A stretch of DNA of 64,000 nucleotides from Flavobacterium sp. NKUCC04_CG (GCF_019345525.1 NZ_JAHKRA010000017.1:1-64000), one strand, 5' to 3'; shown: positions 18,887 to 27,422, numbered from the stretch's first letter. Made by a program: numbers and translations. The notes: a model not told the origin generated them from the sequence alone.

Positions 18887-19252
18887 TTATTTGGTTGCTT
18901 TACTGTCTTTTATTTTACGATCGTATTGACAACAGCCGTGTAACTTATTATAAACTGCATCTGCTGCAATAAATTTTTCATTGTCATAACCCACTTTGGC
19001 TACACGCTTTAGGATTTCGTTGGTACTTGTCTTGTCCTTATCGTATATTATTGTAGCGATTTGAGTATTTTCATTCCACGTTAATTGCGCTATATTTTTT
19101 GCATAGGCAGCTGTCTCAATGGTTTTTTTACACATACTGCAATTGCCATTAATAGTAACGGTTTCTTTAGTTTGATTTTTGATTTGCGCTTTGGCGATAG
19201 TGACTGATAGCAATAGCGTTATCACCATCAATAGTTTTTTTATTGAATTCAT
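18887..19252 (-). CDS. Small secreted HMA-domain protein
   Basis: The 121-residue product has a signal peptide (to about KAQ, 22), an HMA-like domain with NGNCSMCKKTIE (Cys38/Cys41) and a C-terminal HGCCQYDR motif at 105-110 holding another cysteine pair next to a histidine. That tail is a feature of a flavobacterial family usually found beside TlpA and copper genes. It probably binds or relays a soft metal in the periplasm. The upstream gene is 149 bases away, so it may have its own promoter. Confidence 0.85.
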   Translation of the reverse strand: MNSIKKLLMVITLLLSVTIAKAQIKNQTKETVTINGNCSMCKKTIETAAYAKNIAQLTWNENTQIATIIYDKDKTSTNEILKRVAKVGYDNEKFIAADAVYNKLHGCCQYDRKIKDSKATK

Positions 19253-19401
19253 TTTTTTGCTTTTTTGAATTACGAAACCCTAAAACACAACAGTATTGCA
19301 AGCTATAATAGCTCTAACTGCAGATAAAGGGGTATAAATTTTTGAATGATAAGTCCTACAGACTTGAGATTAGACAGACCATGGGCTGTCAATAAAGAAA
19401 T

Positions 19402-19758
19402 TTAGGCTATTTTAGGTGGTAGCCAGATAGATCGGAAATCGGAAGAAATAAAGATTTCAGAAAAATAAAATTTCTGCGCTTTTTCGGATAAATCAAAAAG
19501 AGCGGCATGGATTGTTTGAGTTAAAAAAATCGGTGTAGAGCTGGTGTACACTGTTGGACATCCACAAGATGTTCCCGCACAACTGCTGTCGCACTGGTGT
19601 TCTTGATGTTTCGTTCCTTCGTCTTTACAACAGTCTTTGGTTCCCGATTCTTTGGTACAACATGACATAACGGAATCCATTCCAGCCGCATACGATTGCG
19701 TAGGACCTGTTATAAGCCCTAAAACAACGATTAGCAATATGAATATCTTTTTTGTCAT
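19402..19758 (-). CDS. Cys-rich exported protein of unknown function
   Basis: The 118-residue product begins with a hydrophobic signal segment (5-18), followed by a cysteine cluster with Cys33, 34, 43, 44, 56, 60, 65 and 67 plus histidines (KHQEHQC). The last 45 residues are free of cysteine. The look is that of a metal-binding peptide, and it heads the run of HMA and TlpA genes. A minus-strand TATATTTG (19764-19771) lies only five bases before the ATG, which would make the mRNA nearly leaderless if it is the true -7 element. Function is inferred from composition and neighbours only. Confidence 0.7.
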   Translation of the reverse strand: MTKKIFILLIVVLGLITGPTQSYAAGMDSVMSCCTKESGTKDCCKDEGTKHQEHQCDSSCAGTSCGCPTVYTSSTPIFLTQTIHAALFDLSEKAQKFYFSEIFISSDFRSIWLPPKIA

Positions 19759-19892
19759 CTCAGCAAATATACTTTAAAAATGAATCTAGCCTTGTTAAAT
19801 TTCTTGTAAAAACTTTCTTTTTGGGTTATTCATTCAAGTATTTCGCTTTTTCTTCGTTGTGAACCGCCTTTTTTAGCGTTTATCATTTACTA

Positions 19893-19938
19893 AAATACCG
19901 CAGCAGTCTATTCTAGCGAATATACTACTGCGGTATTT
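19893..19938 (-). terminator. Hairpin ending the peroxidase unit
   Basis: A 15-bp stem (19893-19907 with 19924-19938, core AAATACCGCAG) with one odd position. That position is a C-A mismatch if read on the plus strand but a G-U pair in minus-strand RNA, which supports use in the minus direction, downstream of the peroxidase gene. The following T tract is short (TTTTAG). Confidence 0.65.
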
Positions 19939-19972
19939 ACAATATTAACCAAAAACAGCTCAAAGCCTTTTT

Positions 19973-21769
19973 TTAAGGTGAGGTGTCGTTTAATGTCTTC
20001 ATAAAAAGGATGATATCCTTTATTTCTTGGTCTGTTAATTCCAAAGGAGCGTCTGGCAATGTTTGACTCTCTACATCTAATCCCAATCCTATTCCTCCGC
20101 CTTTATTATAAAAATCCATCACTTCTTCTAAGGTTTCGTATACACCATTATGCATATAGGGAGCACTTTTTTCTATGTTCCGAATTGTCGGTGTTTTAAA
20201 CGCATGTTTTAATTGTTTTAAATCCGTATTAAACACATACCTCCCTAAGTCATCGTCAAGTACGGTACCGGCTTTGTCCTTGGGTACCCCCAGCACTTCT
20301 TGTTCTGAATTGGTAAAGAACGGCGGTAAGGTTCCATTAAAAACAGGCATAAAATGACAAGTAGCGCATTTGGCTTTACCTACAAACAAATTAAAACCGC
20401 GCTTTTCTTGATCATTTAAAGCCGACTTATCCCCCCGCATATAACTGTCAAAGCGCGATTCAAAAACCGCTAAAGAACGCACATAGGATGCCAATGCATT
20501 TTCTAATTGCCAAGACTCAATGGGTTTATTATTCCTGTAAACCGTATTAAAGGCCTTTTTGTACTTGTCGGATTGATTTAAGAAGATGGCAATTTCCTCC
20601 AAATTTCCATGCATTTCGTCCTTGTTGGTGATCACATCAGAGGACTGACTCTCCAAAGTGACACTTCTCATATCCCAAAACTGTCCGTGGTAATAGGCAG
20701 CATAGTTTAAAGAAGGTGTGTTTCTCTTTAACGGTTTTCCCTCTAAGTCCAATGCCGTTTTTAAACCATCTGTAAAAGCTTTGTCGGCATGATGACAATC
20801 TGCACAACTTCGATGACTGTTCTTCGATAAGTTTTTATCAAAAAACAGTTCTTTGCCCAAAGCTATTTTAGCGGGACTTAAGTAATAAGTCGAATCGGGT
20901 AAAAAAGCGTTTAAATTAATCAAGTCCTTGGCAAAAAGGGAGGCTACACGGCCGGGAACAACTTGATTTCCCTCGTGAAAAGGAATTTTCAATTCCTGTT
21001 GTAAAGAGACGATACCCTGTGCTATAGGCTCGAGATTGTCGGTTATAAAGTCTAAATAATTAAAACTTTCTTTGGACGGATTACCGTTACAAATAACCAT
21101 GCTTTTATCCAATAACTCTTGTAACTTACTATAACTATTCGCATCTCGCCATTTACTCGATAATGCTATAACTTCTTTGACCCCTCTTAAACTAGCTGCT
21201 GCTTCAATAAATTGAAATTGACTTTCCGGTGTATCAAAACCCGTTATACCCAAAGCGGTGATTTGAAACACCTCCATCTTTAAAGCTTCCAAAACAAGCG
21301 TTTCATCAATGGAAATGACTTCAAAGTTTTTTCGAGCACTATATGCAAAGTTTTTTACCTTCTTAGATTCCAAAATAAGCTTTTGCTGCTCTGCTGATTG
21401 ATAAATGGGAAATAACAACTCCTCAACTACCTGAAATCCTTCGGCTGGAATAAATTTATTTTCATCCAAATCCAATTGATCTAATGCCGGACCATTTAGT
21501 GATTTGTTCGTATGTGGCAAGAAATAAGCGATGGCCCACTCCACTTCTTTATAGGCCAAACGACTATCTATAAAGGCTTGTCTAACGACGGTACTGTCTT
21601 TATTCTCACGCACACTTTCGATCAGTCTATCAATTTTTAAATCTAAAGTATCTACTTTTTTAATCAAGTAGGTATTAAACGAAACATCTTGATAAATCGT
21701 CGAGTCTTTTTTGCAACCGGTCAACAACAAGAAAAAAATACTGAATATGATATATTTAAAACTCTTCAT
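19973..21769 (-). CDS. Di-haem cytochrome c peroxidase with imelysin-like N-terminal half
   Basis: A 598-residue lipoprotein (LLLTGC, Cys19). The C-terminal half (about 285-598) is a CcpA/MauG-type di-haem peroxidase with CADCH (322-326), CATCH (468-472) and the typical APYMHNGVYETLEEVMDFYN end. The N-terminal half (about 35-275) is helical and resembles imelysin/EfeO-type M75 proteins: SRLAYKEVEWAIAYF, then GFQVVEELLFP at 111-121 where imelysins have GxHxxE. Here the metal-binding His is Gln113, while Glu116 remains. Peroxidases of about 600 residues occur in Bacteroidota, but the front half is rarely explained. It lies 69 bases after a PhoX-like lipoprotein gene and is likely co-transcribed with it. 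Electron donor and substrate are unknown. Confidence 0.88.
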   Translation of the reverse strand: MKSFKYIIFSIFFLLLTGCKKDSTIYQDVSFNTYLIKKVDTLDLKIDRLIESVRENKDSTVVRQAFIDSRLAYKEVEWAIAYFLPHTNKSLNGPALDQLDLDENKFIPAEGFQVVEELLFPIYQSAEQQKLILESKKVKNFAYSARKNFEVISIDETLVLEALKMEVFQITALGITGFDTPESQFQFIEAAASLRGVKEVIALSSKWRDANSYSKLQELLDKSMVICNGNPSKESFNYLDFITDNLEPIAQGIVSLQQELKIPFHEGNQVVPGRVASLFAKDLINLNAFLPDSTYYLSPAKIALGKELFFDKNLSKNSHRSCADCHHADKAFTDGLKTALDLEGKPLKRNTPSLNYAAYYHGQFWDMRSVTLESQSSDVITNKDEMHGNLEEIAIFLNQSDKYKKAFNTVYRNNKPIESWQLENALASYVRSLAVFESRFDSYMRGDKSALNDQEKRGFNLFVGKAKCATCHFMPVFNGTLPPFFTNSEQEVLGVPKDKAGTVLDDDLGRYVFNTDLKQLKHAFKTPTIRNIEKSAPYMHNGVYETLEEVMDFYNKGGGIGLGLDVESQTLPDAPLELTDQEIKDIILFMKTLNDTSP

Positions 21770-21838
21770 CTTTTATAAAAAGACCTCTAGAGGTATAGAA
21801 ACTAAACCAATAGAGGTCATTAAAAATTATTTATTACA

Positions 21839-23347
21839 CTATTTCTCTACATTGCGAATCAATACTACTTGTCCACCTTCTTTGTTGGTATTTACTCCTG
21901 CTTTATCTGCATTGGAAAACGCGTCTTTTTGCCAAGTGTGTGAGTGGATGTTTACTGAGAATGTATTTGGAATTCCAATCAAATCGGACACATCTTCCAT
22001 AGCTCCAAACTCCCAAGAACCGAATTTATTTAGATTACCCGATTGGTTGTATTTTTCATTCCACGCCGCATCGCCTCTATTGTGTTTCATGTTTAACCAC
22101 GGTTTATAAGTACCGTCGGCTATTTTGTATTGCCAGATATAGGAATCGTGTTTCGCATCAGCATAGTAGGAATCCCCATCTTCTTGAATATAAACATAGT
22201 TTTCAGTAACACATAGATTATCCGGATTGATTAGGTTGTTTCCAGGATTACTATCGCCTTCTGCCGCTAAAGACAGTTTACCCGTCAACATATTAGATTT
22301 GTCCAATACCAGTTTATAGACGCGTCCCCACATGGTATATCCACTAACTGGATTACCTCCACTAGCCTGACCTGTCGCTGTAAAATAAATTTCATTTCCT
22401 TTGTTAGCGCCCTTTCTATAGTCCACATCCTCAACACGAGAGAAGCGAATCACTCCCAATTCCATGTTTTTTTGATTGATTTGAGCGCCTGTCAGGTTTT
22501 TAGCATCCGGAATCTCCACAAACTCTACGTCATATTGATTTCCTTTGGTAATATCCATTTCAGTATATCCACCAGATTTGCGTTTTAACGCATATAACTT
22601 TCCATTTTGTAAATCACCTCTACTTCCAACATACATCAACAATTGGCCTGCGCTTTGATGATTGGATGCATATCCTTGATCTTCTCCAATTAATATCAAG
22701 GTTTTTCCATTGGAAACATCAACGGGTAATGGAACGGCATTCTCCATACTCGCTTTACCCAAAGCAGGTAAAACGCGATCTGTATTGGATTTTAAACCCG
22801 CAGATCCAAGCGGATCTATAGCGTGTACCATACTTTCTTCTCCCGATTCACCGGCAGTTAAAAAAACAGGTCCAAAACCGTGAATCTCCGGTTTGGCTAA
22901 AGTAGCTGAACACAATCTAGTGATTCCTCCAATACCATCAACTATATACTCTCCACGAACGGGTTTAAATGACTTATCAAAATATACTCGGGATACCGAT
23001 TGCATGATTTCGTGATTGGTAATCATCATAAAACCTTCACCACTCGGATCTTTCATAAAACCAGCTCCATCTGGTTGCCCTCCAAAAACAAAATCAGGAG
23101 AATCTTTTAATTTATCTTCACTGGAAATCAAAGAAAAAATTTCGAGATTAGAAAAACCTGGCATCGCAAATACAAATGCTGGCGTCATCGAATGATTTTG
23201 TAATACCACAGGGTTTTTGCCCGGTTGCGGCACCACTACACCCGGTTCTACTGGTTTTAACGAATTGGTATCGTCATTACAACTGATTGCTGTAGTCGAA
23301 ACTATGAGCCCCATAACCCATAAAGATAATTTGTAGTTCATTTTCAT
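21839..23347 (-). CDS. PhoX/DUF839-like lipoprotein
   Basis: The 502-residue product has a lipoprotein signal (TTAISC, Cys23) and beta-propeller-like sequence with features of the PhoX/DUF839 family: MITNHEIM (111-113 NHE), VEDVDYRKG in the middle and INPDNLCVTENYVYIQEDGDS towards the end. PhoX enzymes are calcium/iron phosphatases; the conservation here suggests the same fold, but I cannot confirm the full metal ligand set. It precedes the imelysin-like/peroxidase gene in one transcription unit, a pairing that points to phosphate, iron or redox physiology at the cell envelope (inference). Confidence 0.78.
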   Translation of the reverse strand: MKMNYKLSLWVMGLIVSTTAISCNDDTNSLKPVEPGVVVPQPGKNPVVLQNHSMTPAFVFAMPGFSNLEIFSLISSEDKLKDSPDFVFGGQPDGAGFMKDPSGEGFMMITNHEIMQSVSRVYFDKSFKPVRGEYIVDGIGGITRLCSATLAKPEIHGFGPVFLTAGESGEESMVHAIDPLGSAGLKSNTDRVLPALGKASMENAVPLPVDVSNGKTLILIGEDQGYASNHQSAGQLLMYVGSRGDLQNGKLYALKRKSGGYTEMDITKGNQYDVEFVEIPDAKNLTGAQINQKNMELGVIRFSRVEDVDYRKGANKGNEIYFTATGQASGGNPVSGYTMWGRVYKLVLDKSNMLTGKLSLAAEGDSNPGNNLINPDNLCVTENYVYIQEDGDSYYADAKHDSYIWQYKIADGTYKPWLNMKHNRGDAAWNEKYNQSGNLNKFGSWEFGAMEDVSDLIGIPNTFSVNIHSHTWQKDAFSNADKAGVNTNKEGGQVVLIRNVEK

Positions 23348-23522
23348 TTGTGTAATTTATTTTTAACAAACTTAGGCGTCTTAAATCACAACAACTTTAA
23401 CTCACTGTTACAAAATCTTTACAAACTATGGGGAAATATTAAGAAACCGATCTTGTTTAGATTGGTTATGCGTGATTTGGGAATCCAAAATTAAGCAGAA
23501 CGCTTAACCAACATATATTAAT

Positions 23523-23550
23523 AAAAAACGCAGGGGAAAATCCTGCGTTT
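23523..23550 (-). terminator. Terminator of the small stress-protein operon
   Basis: AAACGCAGG at 23526-23534 pairs with CCTGCGTTT at 23542-23550. On the minus strand the stem is followed by TTTTTT (23523-23528). It lies about 60 bases beyond the VOC gene stop. Confidence 0.85.
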
Positions 23551-23612
23551 ACCAACTGCGAAAAAGTTTGTGCGCAAATTCAGCAATATGCGAATTGACA
23601 AAACACAAACCG

Positions 23613-24044
23613 CTATTTATTTTTACCGTCGAAACTCATCATCCAATTGATGTTAAACTTATCGGTTAGCATACCGAAATAATCTCCCCAAAATGTATTT
23701 TCGAGAGGCATCGTTATCTTACCGCCATCGGCTAAGGCTTTAAAAATTGCATCAGCCTCCGCCTTGCTTTCCGCCGATACAGAAACGGAGAAATTATTTC
23801 CTTGAACAAAGGCTGGCGCCCATGCTCCCCCTGTATCACTTCCCATCAATATTGAAGTACCGATAGGCAGTGAAACATGCATGATTTTATCCTTATCTGA
23901 GTCTGCTACTTGATAATCATCGCTGGCTGGCATATCGCCAAAACGTCCGATATAATTAAATTCACCACCAAAAACAGCTTTATAGAAAAGAAAAGCCTCT
24001 TCACAATTGCCCTTAAAATTTAAATACGTATTTGTTGTTGCCAT
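23613..24044 (-). CDS. VOC family protein (PhnB-like)
   Basis: The 143-residue protein starts TYLNFKGNCEEAFLFYKAVF and contains GRFGDMPAS, IMHVSLPIGTSILMGSD and ENTFWGDYFGMLTDKFNINW, the PhnB-like glyoxalase/bleomycin-resistance fold. Such proteins are single-domain VOC folds, often without a known substrate. It is the last gene of a five-gene minus-strand run of small accessory proteins, 26 bases after the SRPBCC gene. Confidence 0.9.
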   Translation of the reverse strand: MATTNTYLNFKGNCEEAFLFYKAVFGGEFNYIGRFGDMPASDDYQVADSDKDKIMHVSLPIGTSILMGSDTGGAWAPAFVQGNNFSVSVSAESKAEADAIFKALADGGKITMPLENTFWGDYFGMLTDKFNINWMMSFDGKNK

Positions 24045-24070
24045 AATATTTACTCGATTTAATTAATAGA

Positions 24071-24928
24071 TTACAATGATGGAATTTCCGATAATTCTTT
24101 CACTTTTTTAAGTCCCAGCGGAAATGCGTTGTCAAAAAAGTCCACATAATCCGGGCTTAGATCAACCTCAACGGTCAATAGTGTTTTTCCCGCTGATTTT
24201 ACTAAAATATAATTTTCAAATGCACCAGACCAACGTTCGGTCTTTTCGTTTATCGGTTGTTCTATAAAATCAGTTAATTCACCCAAATGTTGGAAATAAA
24301 TGCTCTTATTGGGTTTAGAAAACACCACATCGGCATACATACCCGAGCCACCTACCGATAGAAAGTGTATGCGACTTCCCACATCTAAAGTGCCTTTATA
24401 ATAAGCTCCCTCACAAAAAGCAGCCGTCCACAAGCCGTAGGTCTTTTCGCCAAATAAGGTTTTCCATACCCTTTTTTTTGAGGCGCTTATTTCAATTTGA
24501 TAAGTGTGTTTACGAATGCCGTAAACATAATTTTTTAACATCGCTATATAGCCATCCCAACCCATTTGATAATTCTCTGGAGCAAATTCTGGACCTGCAT
24601 CAGCAAAATTTTCCAAACCCTCGTGTTGTAATACCACTTTGGTGATACCGTCTTTTTCTTCCAACAACCAAGTCAACAAACTCTCTCCTTTACTATGACT
24701 AGGATGTGTCCATGTATGGGAAAACTTTTTATTGGGTTCAATACTCTTTATAACGCATTGATGATGAAATAATTTTGCAGTTCCCGGTTCATAAAAATTA
24801 AAGATTTTCCCAACCTCTAATTCAAAATCCGGTATGTCAAAATACCATTCACCCATTTGAATTTTATCGGTTAAAGCCTTCCAAACTGACTCAACATTTG
24901 ACTTTATATTAATTTCTGATGTAATCAT
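24071..24928 (-). CDS. Tandem SRPBCC (AHSA1-like) protein
   Basis: The 285-residue product has two START-like AHSA1 domains. The first (1-135) starts TSEINIKSNVESVWKALTD and includes HTWTHPSHSKGESLLTWLLE; the second (about 142-280) starts QIEISASKKRVWKTLFGEKT and ends LGLKKVKELSEI. The fold forms a hydrophobic pocket; most bacterial AHSA1 proteins have no proven ligand. It lies in a run with PhnB-like, DUF4199, DUF1569 and DUF1801 proteins, families often found together in Bacteroidota and described as stress or environmental-response genes. Confidence 0.88.
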   Translation of the reverse strand: MITSEINIKSNVESVWKALTDKIQMGEWYFDIPDFELEVGKIFNFYEPGTAKLFHHQCVIKSIEPNKKFSHTWTHPSHSKGESLLTWLLEEKDGITKVVLQHEGLENFADAGPEFAPENYQMGWDGYIAMLKNYVYGIRKHTYQIEISASKKRVWKTLFGEKTYGLWTAAFCEGAYYKGTLDVGSRIHFLSVGGSGMYADVVFSKPNKSIYFQHLGELTDFIEQPINEKTERWSGAFENYILVKSAGKTLLTVEVDLSPDYVDFFDNAFPLGLKKVKELSEIPSL

Positions 24929-24960
24929 GTTTTTTAAACTTTTTAAAATATCAATGTTTT

Positions 24961-25452
24961 TTAAACTTTTGCCTTTTTGGTTCTAATAAACACCATGGCG
25001 ATTGCCGTGGTTAGTATTCCCATAATCAGTGCACCTATAGCGCCTTGAGTTGCATAATTTGAATAATTGAATTGAGCCTCGGCAGCTGAAATAGTCTTAT
25101 AATACCCCAATTCCACTGAGCGTTTAATCACGTTCGGAAAATACTCTGGTGTAATTACAAATGTGGTAATCCACTGTGCCAAAGGACTCAGCATAGCAAT
25201 AAAAACAGTCATTATTAACCCGCAAACAAAACCTTGACTATAACTCATTTGCCCGTTATAAAAATTTTTCTTTTTATCTTTTAAAGCCAATACCATCATG
25301 TAAATCGCTGGAATGGCAAATAAATTGGTTACATAAAGGTGGTAGTCGATATAGGTACTGTGCAAACCAATCAGTTTCTCCAACACCATCCATAGCAAGC
25401 CCATTAAAGTAAATAAGACCGCCCATTTTATTTCAATTCTAATCGAATTCAT
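24961..25452 (-). CDS. DUF4199 membrane protein
   Basis: The 163-residue protein has four hydrophobic helices (about 9-25, 40-56, 72-98 and 134-155) and the family's YSQGFVCGLIMTVFIAMLSP segment, followed by the short loop with TPEYFPNVIKRS. This matches DUF4199, an inner-membrane family restricted mainly to Bacteroidota with unknown function. It is 32 bases upstream of the SRPBCC gene and 18 bases downstream of DUF1569. The 17 bases at its 3' end are repeated 27 bases downstream. Confidence 0.88.
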   Translation of the reverse strand: MNSIRIEIKWAVLFTLMGLLWMVLEKLIGLHSTYIDYHLYVTNLFAIPAIYMMVLALKDKKKNFYNGQMSYSQGFVCGLIMTVFIAMLSPLAQWITTFVITPEYFPNVIKRSVELGYYKTISAAEAQFNYSNYATQGAIGALIMGILTTAIAMVFIRTKKAKV

Positions 25453-25470
25453 AAGGTTATTTCTAAATAG

Positions 25471-25926
25471 TTAAACACCGAATTGTGTTAAATGATGATC
25501 TAAATGTTTGTAAAACATATTGTTCCATTCCGAACCGGATAGAGCTCCAAAAGAATGCGACTCTTTTTTATCGAAATAGGCCTGACCCAAATGCTGAGTT
25601 TTATTGATATAATCAATTAATCGTCCTTTTTCAAAAGCGAAGTCCTTACTTTCTTTTATCTTAAATTCAGGTCCCGTTGGAATGTTTTTTTTATAAGGTT
25701 TTTCATTAACTACAGCATCTTTTACTATCCAGGTCAATATCATCCTTTTAAAAGCATGGGGTCTTGGATGTATGTTACCGTAAATAAATTCATAAGTGAC
25801 GTTGCAATGCGCTAACATTTGCCCAACACTCATCTTTCCCCATAAACCTTGAGACTGTTTATCCAATTCGTTAATCCGCTTAATAACCGCGTCTGAAACC
25901 TCTTTATCAAATATGTTTTTTATCAT
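25471..25926 (-). CDS. DUF1569 (DinB-like) protein
   Basis: A 151-residue protein with the DUF1569 layout: GKMSVGQMLAHCNVTYEF (about 31-48), GPEFKIKESKDF in the middle, and a histidine-rich end MFYKHLDHHLTQFGV. DUF1569 belongs to the DinB/YfiT four-helix fold, where the three histidines (His44-like, and those in HLDHH) would bind a metal. The reaction is unknown; thiol-transferase or glutathione/bacillithiol-type roles are known for relatives. Confidence 0.87.
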   Translation of the reverse strand: MIKNIFDKEVSDAVIKRINELDKQSQGLWGKMSVGQMLAHCNVTYEFIYGNIHPRPHAFKRMILTWIVKDAVVNEKPYKKNIPTGPEFKIKESKDFAFEKGRLIDYINKTQHLGQAYFDKKESHSFGALSGSEWNNMFYKHLDHHLTQFGV

Positions 25927-25995
25927 TTTACTGTAATCAATCTTAGTTATTTCAAAGTTATATTATTATTCAATAATTTAAAAAAAACGGATAAT

Positions 25996-26421
25996 TTATT
26001 CCTTTTTATATGTATTATTTAAAAAACTTATGGTTTCACGAATCAAATTCTCTAAAATTCGAACATCAATATCGGTTAATTTCTTAATATAAATACAGGC
26101 TTTTCCCATTTTGTATTTGCCCAAATCCTTTAAGAGGTATTGATGCTCGTCCATACCCGTAAATACATAAAGCGAAATCGCCGCTTTACGAGGAGAGAAA
26201 CCGGTGAGCGGTGCATCGCCCTCATGTCCACTTGCATATTTATAATGGTAGTGACCAAAACCAATAATAGTCGGCCCCCACATCTTTGCGGGTTGACCCG
26301 TGATGTCTTGCATTAATTGGATTAAGGCATAACTATCTTGCCTCTTTTGTTCGCTATCCACATAAGAATTTATAAAATCCATTACATCAACATCGGTCGC
26401 ATTCGTTTTATTTTTTGCCAT
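25996..26421 (-). CDS. DUF1801 protein
   Basis: The 141-residue protein has the DUF1801 (YdhG-like) core: VDSEQKRQDSYALIQLMQDI, KMWGPTIIGFGHYHYKY, FSPRKAAISLYVF and GKACIYIKKLTDID. The family is small, soluble and of unknown function, with a fold related to frataxin-like proteins. It is probably the first gene of the minus-strand run; a well-formed promoter lies about 250 bases upstream (26671-26700). Two further DUF1801-type genes sit at 57.4 and 61.9 kb. Confidence 0.88.
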   Translation of the reverse strand: MAKNKTNATDVDVMDFINSYVDSEQKRQDSYALIQLMQDITGQPAKMWGPTIIGFGHYHYKYASGHEGDAPLTGFSPRKAAISLYVFTGMDEHQYLLKDLGKYKMGKACIYIKKLTDIDVRILENLIRETISFLNNTYKKE

Positions 26422-26670
26422 TTTTATAAGCGGTTAATTTGTATTGATCAATCTATCTTATAAGCCTGATAGATCCGCGGTTTGATTTTATTCAAACCAG
26501 CCATTTTATCTTTTCGCGTTTTACGTTCGGTACTTTTTGTTTTATTCTATAGCTGCAGTTTTTAACTGCTATTATGGTTTAATATATGCCCTAGCTGTAA
26601 GCAGCTCTTTTCACCACCTTGTGTTTAGTCGTTATTTTCGAAAGCACCCTGGTACAGCCCTAGCAAAAAA
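26422..26670. other. Long leader region upstream of the DUF1801 gene
   Basis: No open frame or recognised family. If the promoter at 26671-26700 is real, this stretch is a long 5' leader. Short inverted words (CTGCAG and AGCTGTAAGCAGCT) are present, but I see no known riboswitch core. Confidence 0.4.
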
Positions 26671-26700
26671 CAAATATAACGCACCTATAGACAGCTACAA
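26671..26700 (-). promoter_or_regulatory. Promoter driving the DUF1801-VOC gene run
   Basis: On the minus strand TTG (26700-26698), a 19-base spacer and TATATTTG (26678-26671) give an excellent match to the Flavobacteria promoter TTG-N17-23-TAnnTTTG. Transcription would start near 26664 and leave a leader of about 240 bases before the DUF1801 ATG. Confidence 0.7.
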
Positions 26701-26789
26701 CTCATAATTTAATAATTAAAAATCACCAAGGCTAAAGATAGTACAATAAGCACGGCTTTAGTTTGATTATATTAAAATTTTAAATTGAG

Positions 26790-26797
26790 TATATTTG
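26790..26797 (+). promoter_or_regulatory. -7 element of the Crp/Fnr gene
   Basis: TATATTTG matches TAnnTTTG and sits 28 bases before the ATG at 26826. A TTTG at 26762-26765 lies 24 bases upstream, one more than the usual spacer range. It faces the minus-strand promoter at 26671-26700. Confidence 0.55.
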
Positions 26798-26825
26798 TAT
26801 TACCCGCACGATAAAAGGACATTAA

Positions 26826-27422
26826 ATGACTCAGCTTGGAAATTTAAAAACATATATATTGACCAATACCGATGTAACGGAGGAGCAGTATAAAGAATTA
26901 GAACACCTGACCTATTCACTCCAAGTAAAAAAAGGAAGTGTTTTACTCGAACAAGAGCAGGTATGCCACCGATCTTTTTTTGTATGTAAAGGATTACTGC
27001 GTTCGTATACTGTTGACGAAATGGGAAAAGAACACATCATTCAATTTGCTTCCGAGAATTGGTGGATAGCTGATCGAAGCAGTTTTTATTTTGACGAACC
27101 CTCACAATTATTTATCGATGCCATCGAAGACACTGAAGTGGTGTATATCGAAAAAGCTTTCCTGTCAAAATTGGAGGAACTATCGAAAAACTACAGCCGT
27201 TTTAACACCCTAGCTTTACAGAAAAACATTCGACAGATGCAGAAGAGAATCAATTATTTGCTCAGTGCTACTGCTGAAGAAAAATACTTAGACTTTATTG
27301 AATCTCATCGTTTACTCACTTTGCGTTTGCCTTTGCATATGATTGCCTCTTACCTCGGTATTACTCCTGAAAGCCTGAGTAGAGTTAGAAAACAATTAGC
27401 ACTAAAAAATTTTAAGAGCTAA
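26826..27422 (+). CDS. Crp/Fnr family transcriptional regulator
   Basis: The 198-residue protein has a cyclic-nucleotide-binding-type beta roll (about 20-115, including VKKGSVLLEQEQVCHRSFFV and IIQFASENWWI) and a winged-helix DNA-binding end (about 150-195, LRLPLHMIASYLGI followed by TPESLSRVRKQL). No cysteine cluster for an Fe-S centre is visible, so it resembles the Bacteroidota Crp-like group rather than oxygen-sensing Fnr. It diverges from the DUF1801 run and is followed by the GNAT-pirin gene, whose upstream region carries two perfect inverted repeats that could be its operators (inference). Confidence 0.92.
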   Translation: MTQLGNLKTYILTNTDVTEEQYKELEHLTYSLQVKKGSVLLEQEQVCHRSFFVCKGLLRSYTVDEMGKEHIIQFASENWWIADRSSFYFDEPSQLFIDAIEDTEVVYIEKAFLSKLEELSKNYSRFNTLALQKNIRQMQKRINYLLSATAEEKYLDFIESHRLLTLRLPLHMIASYLGITPESLSRVRKQLALKNFKS

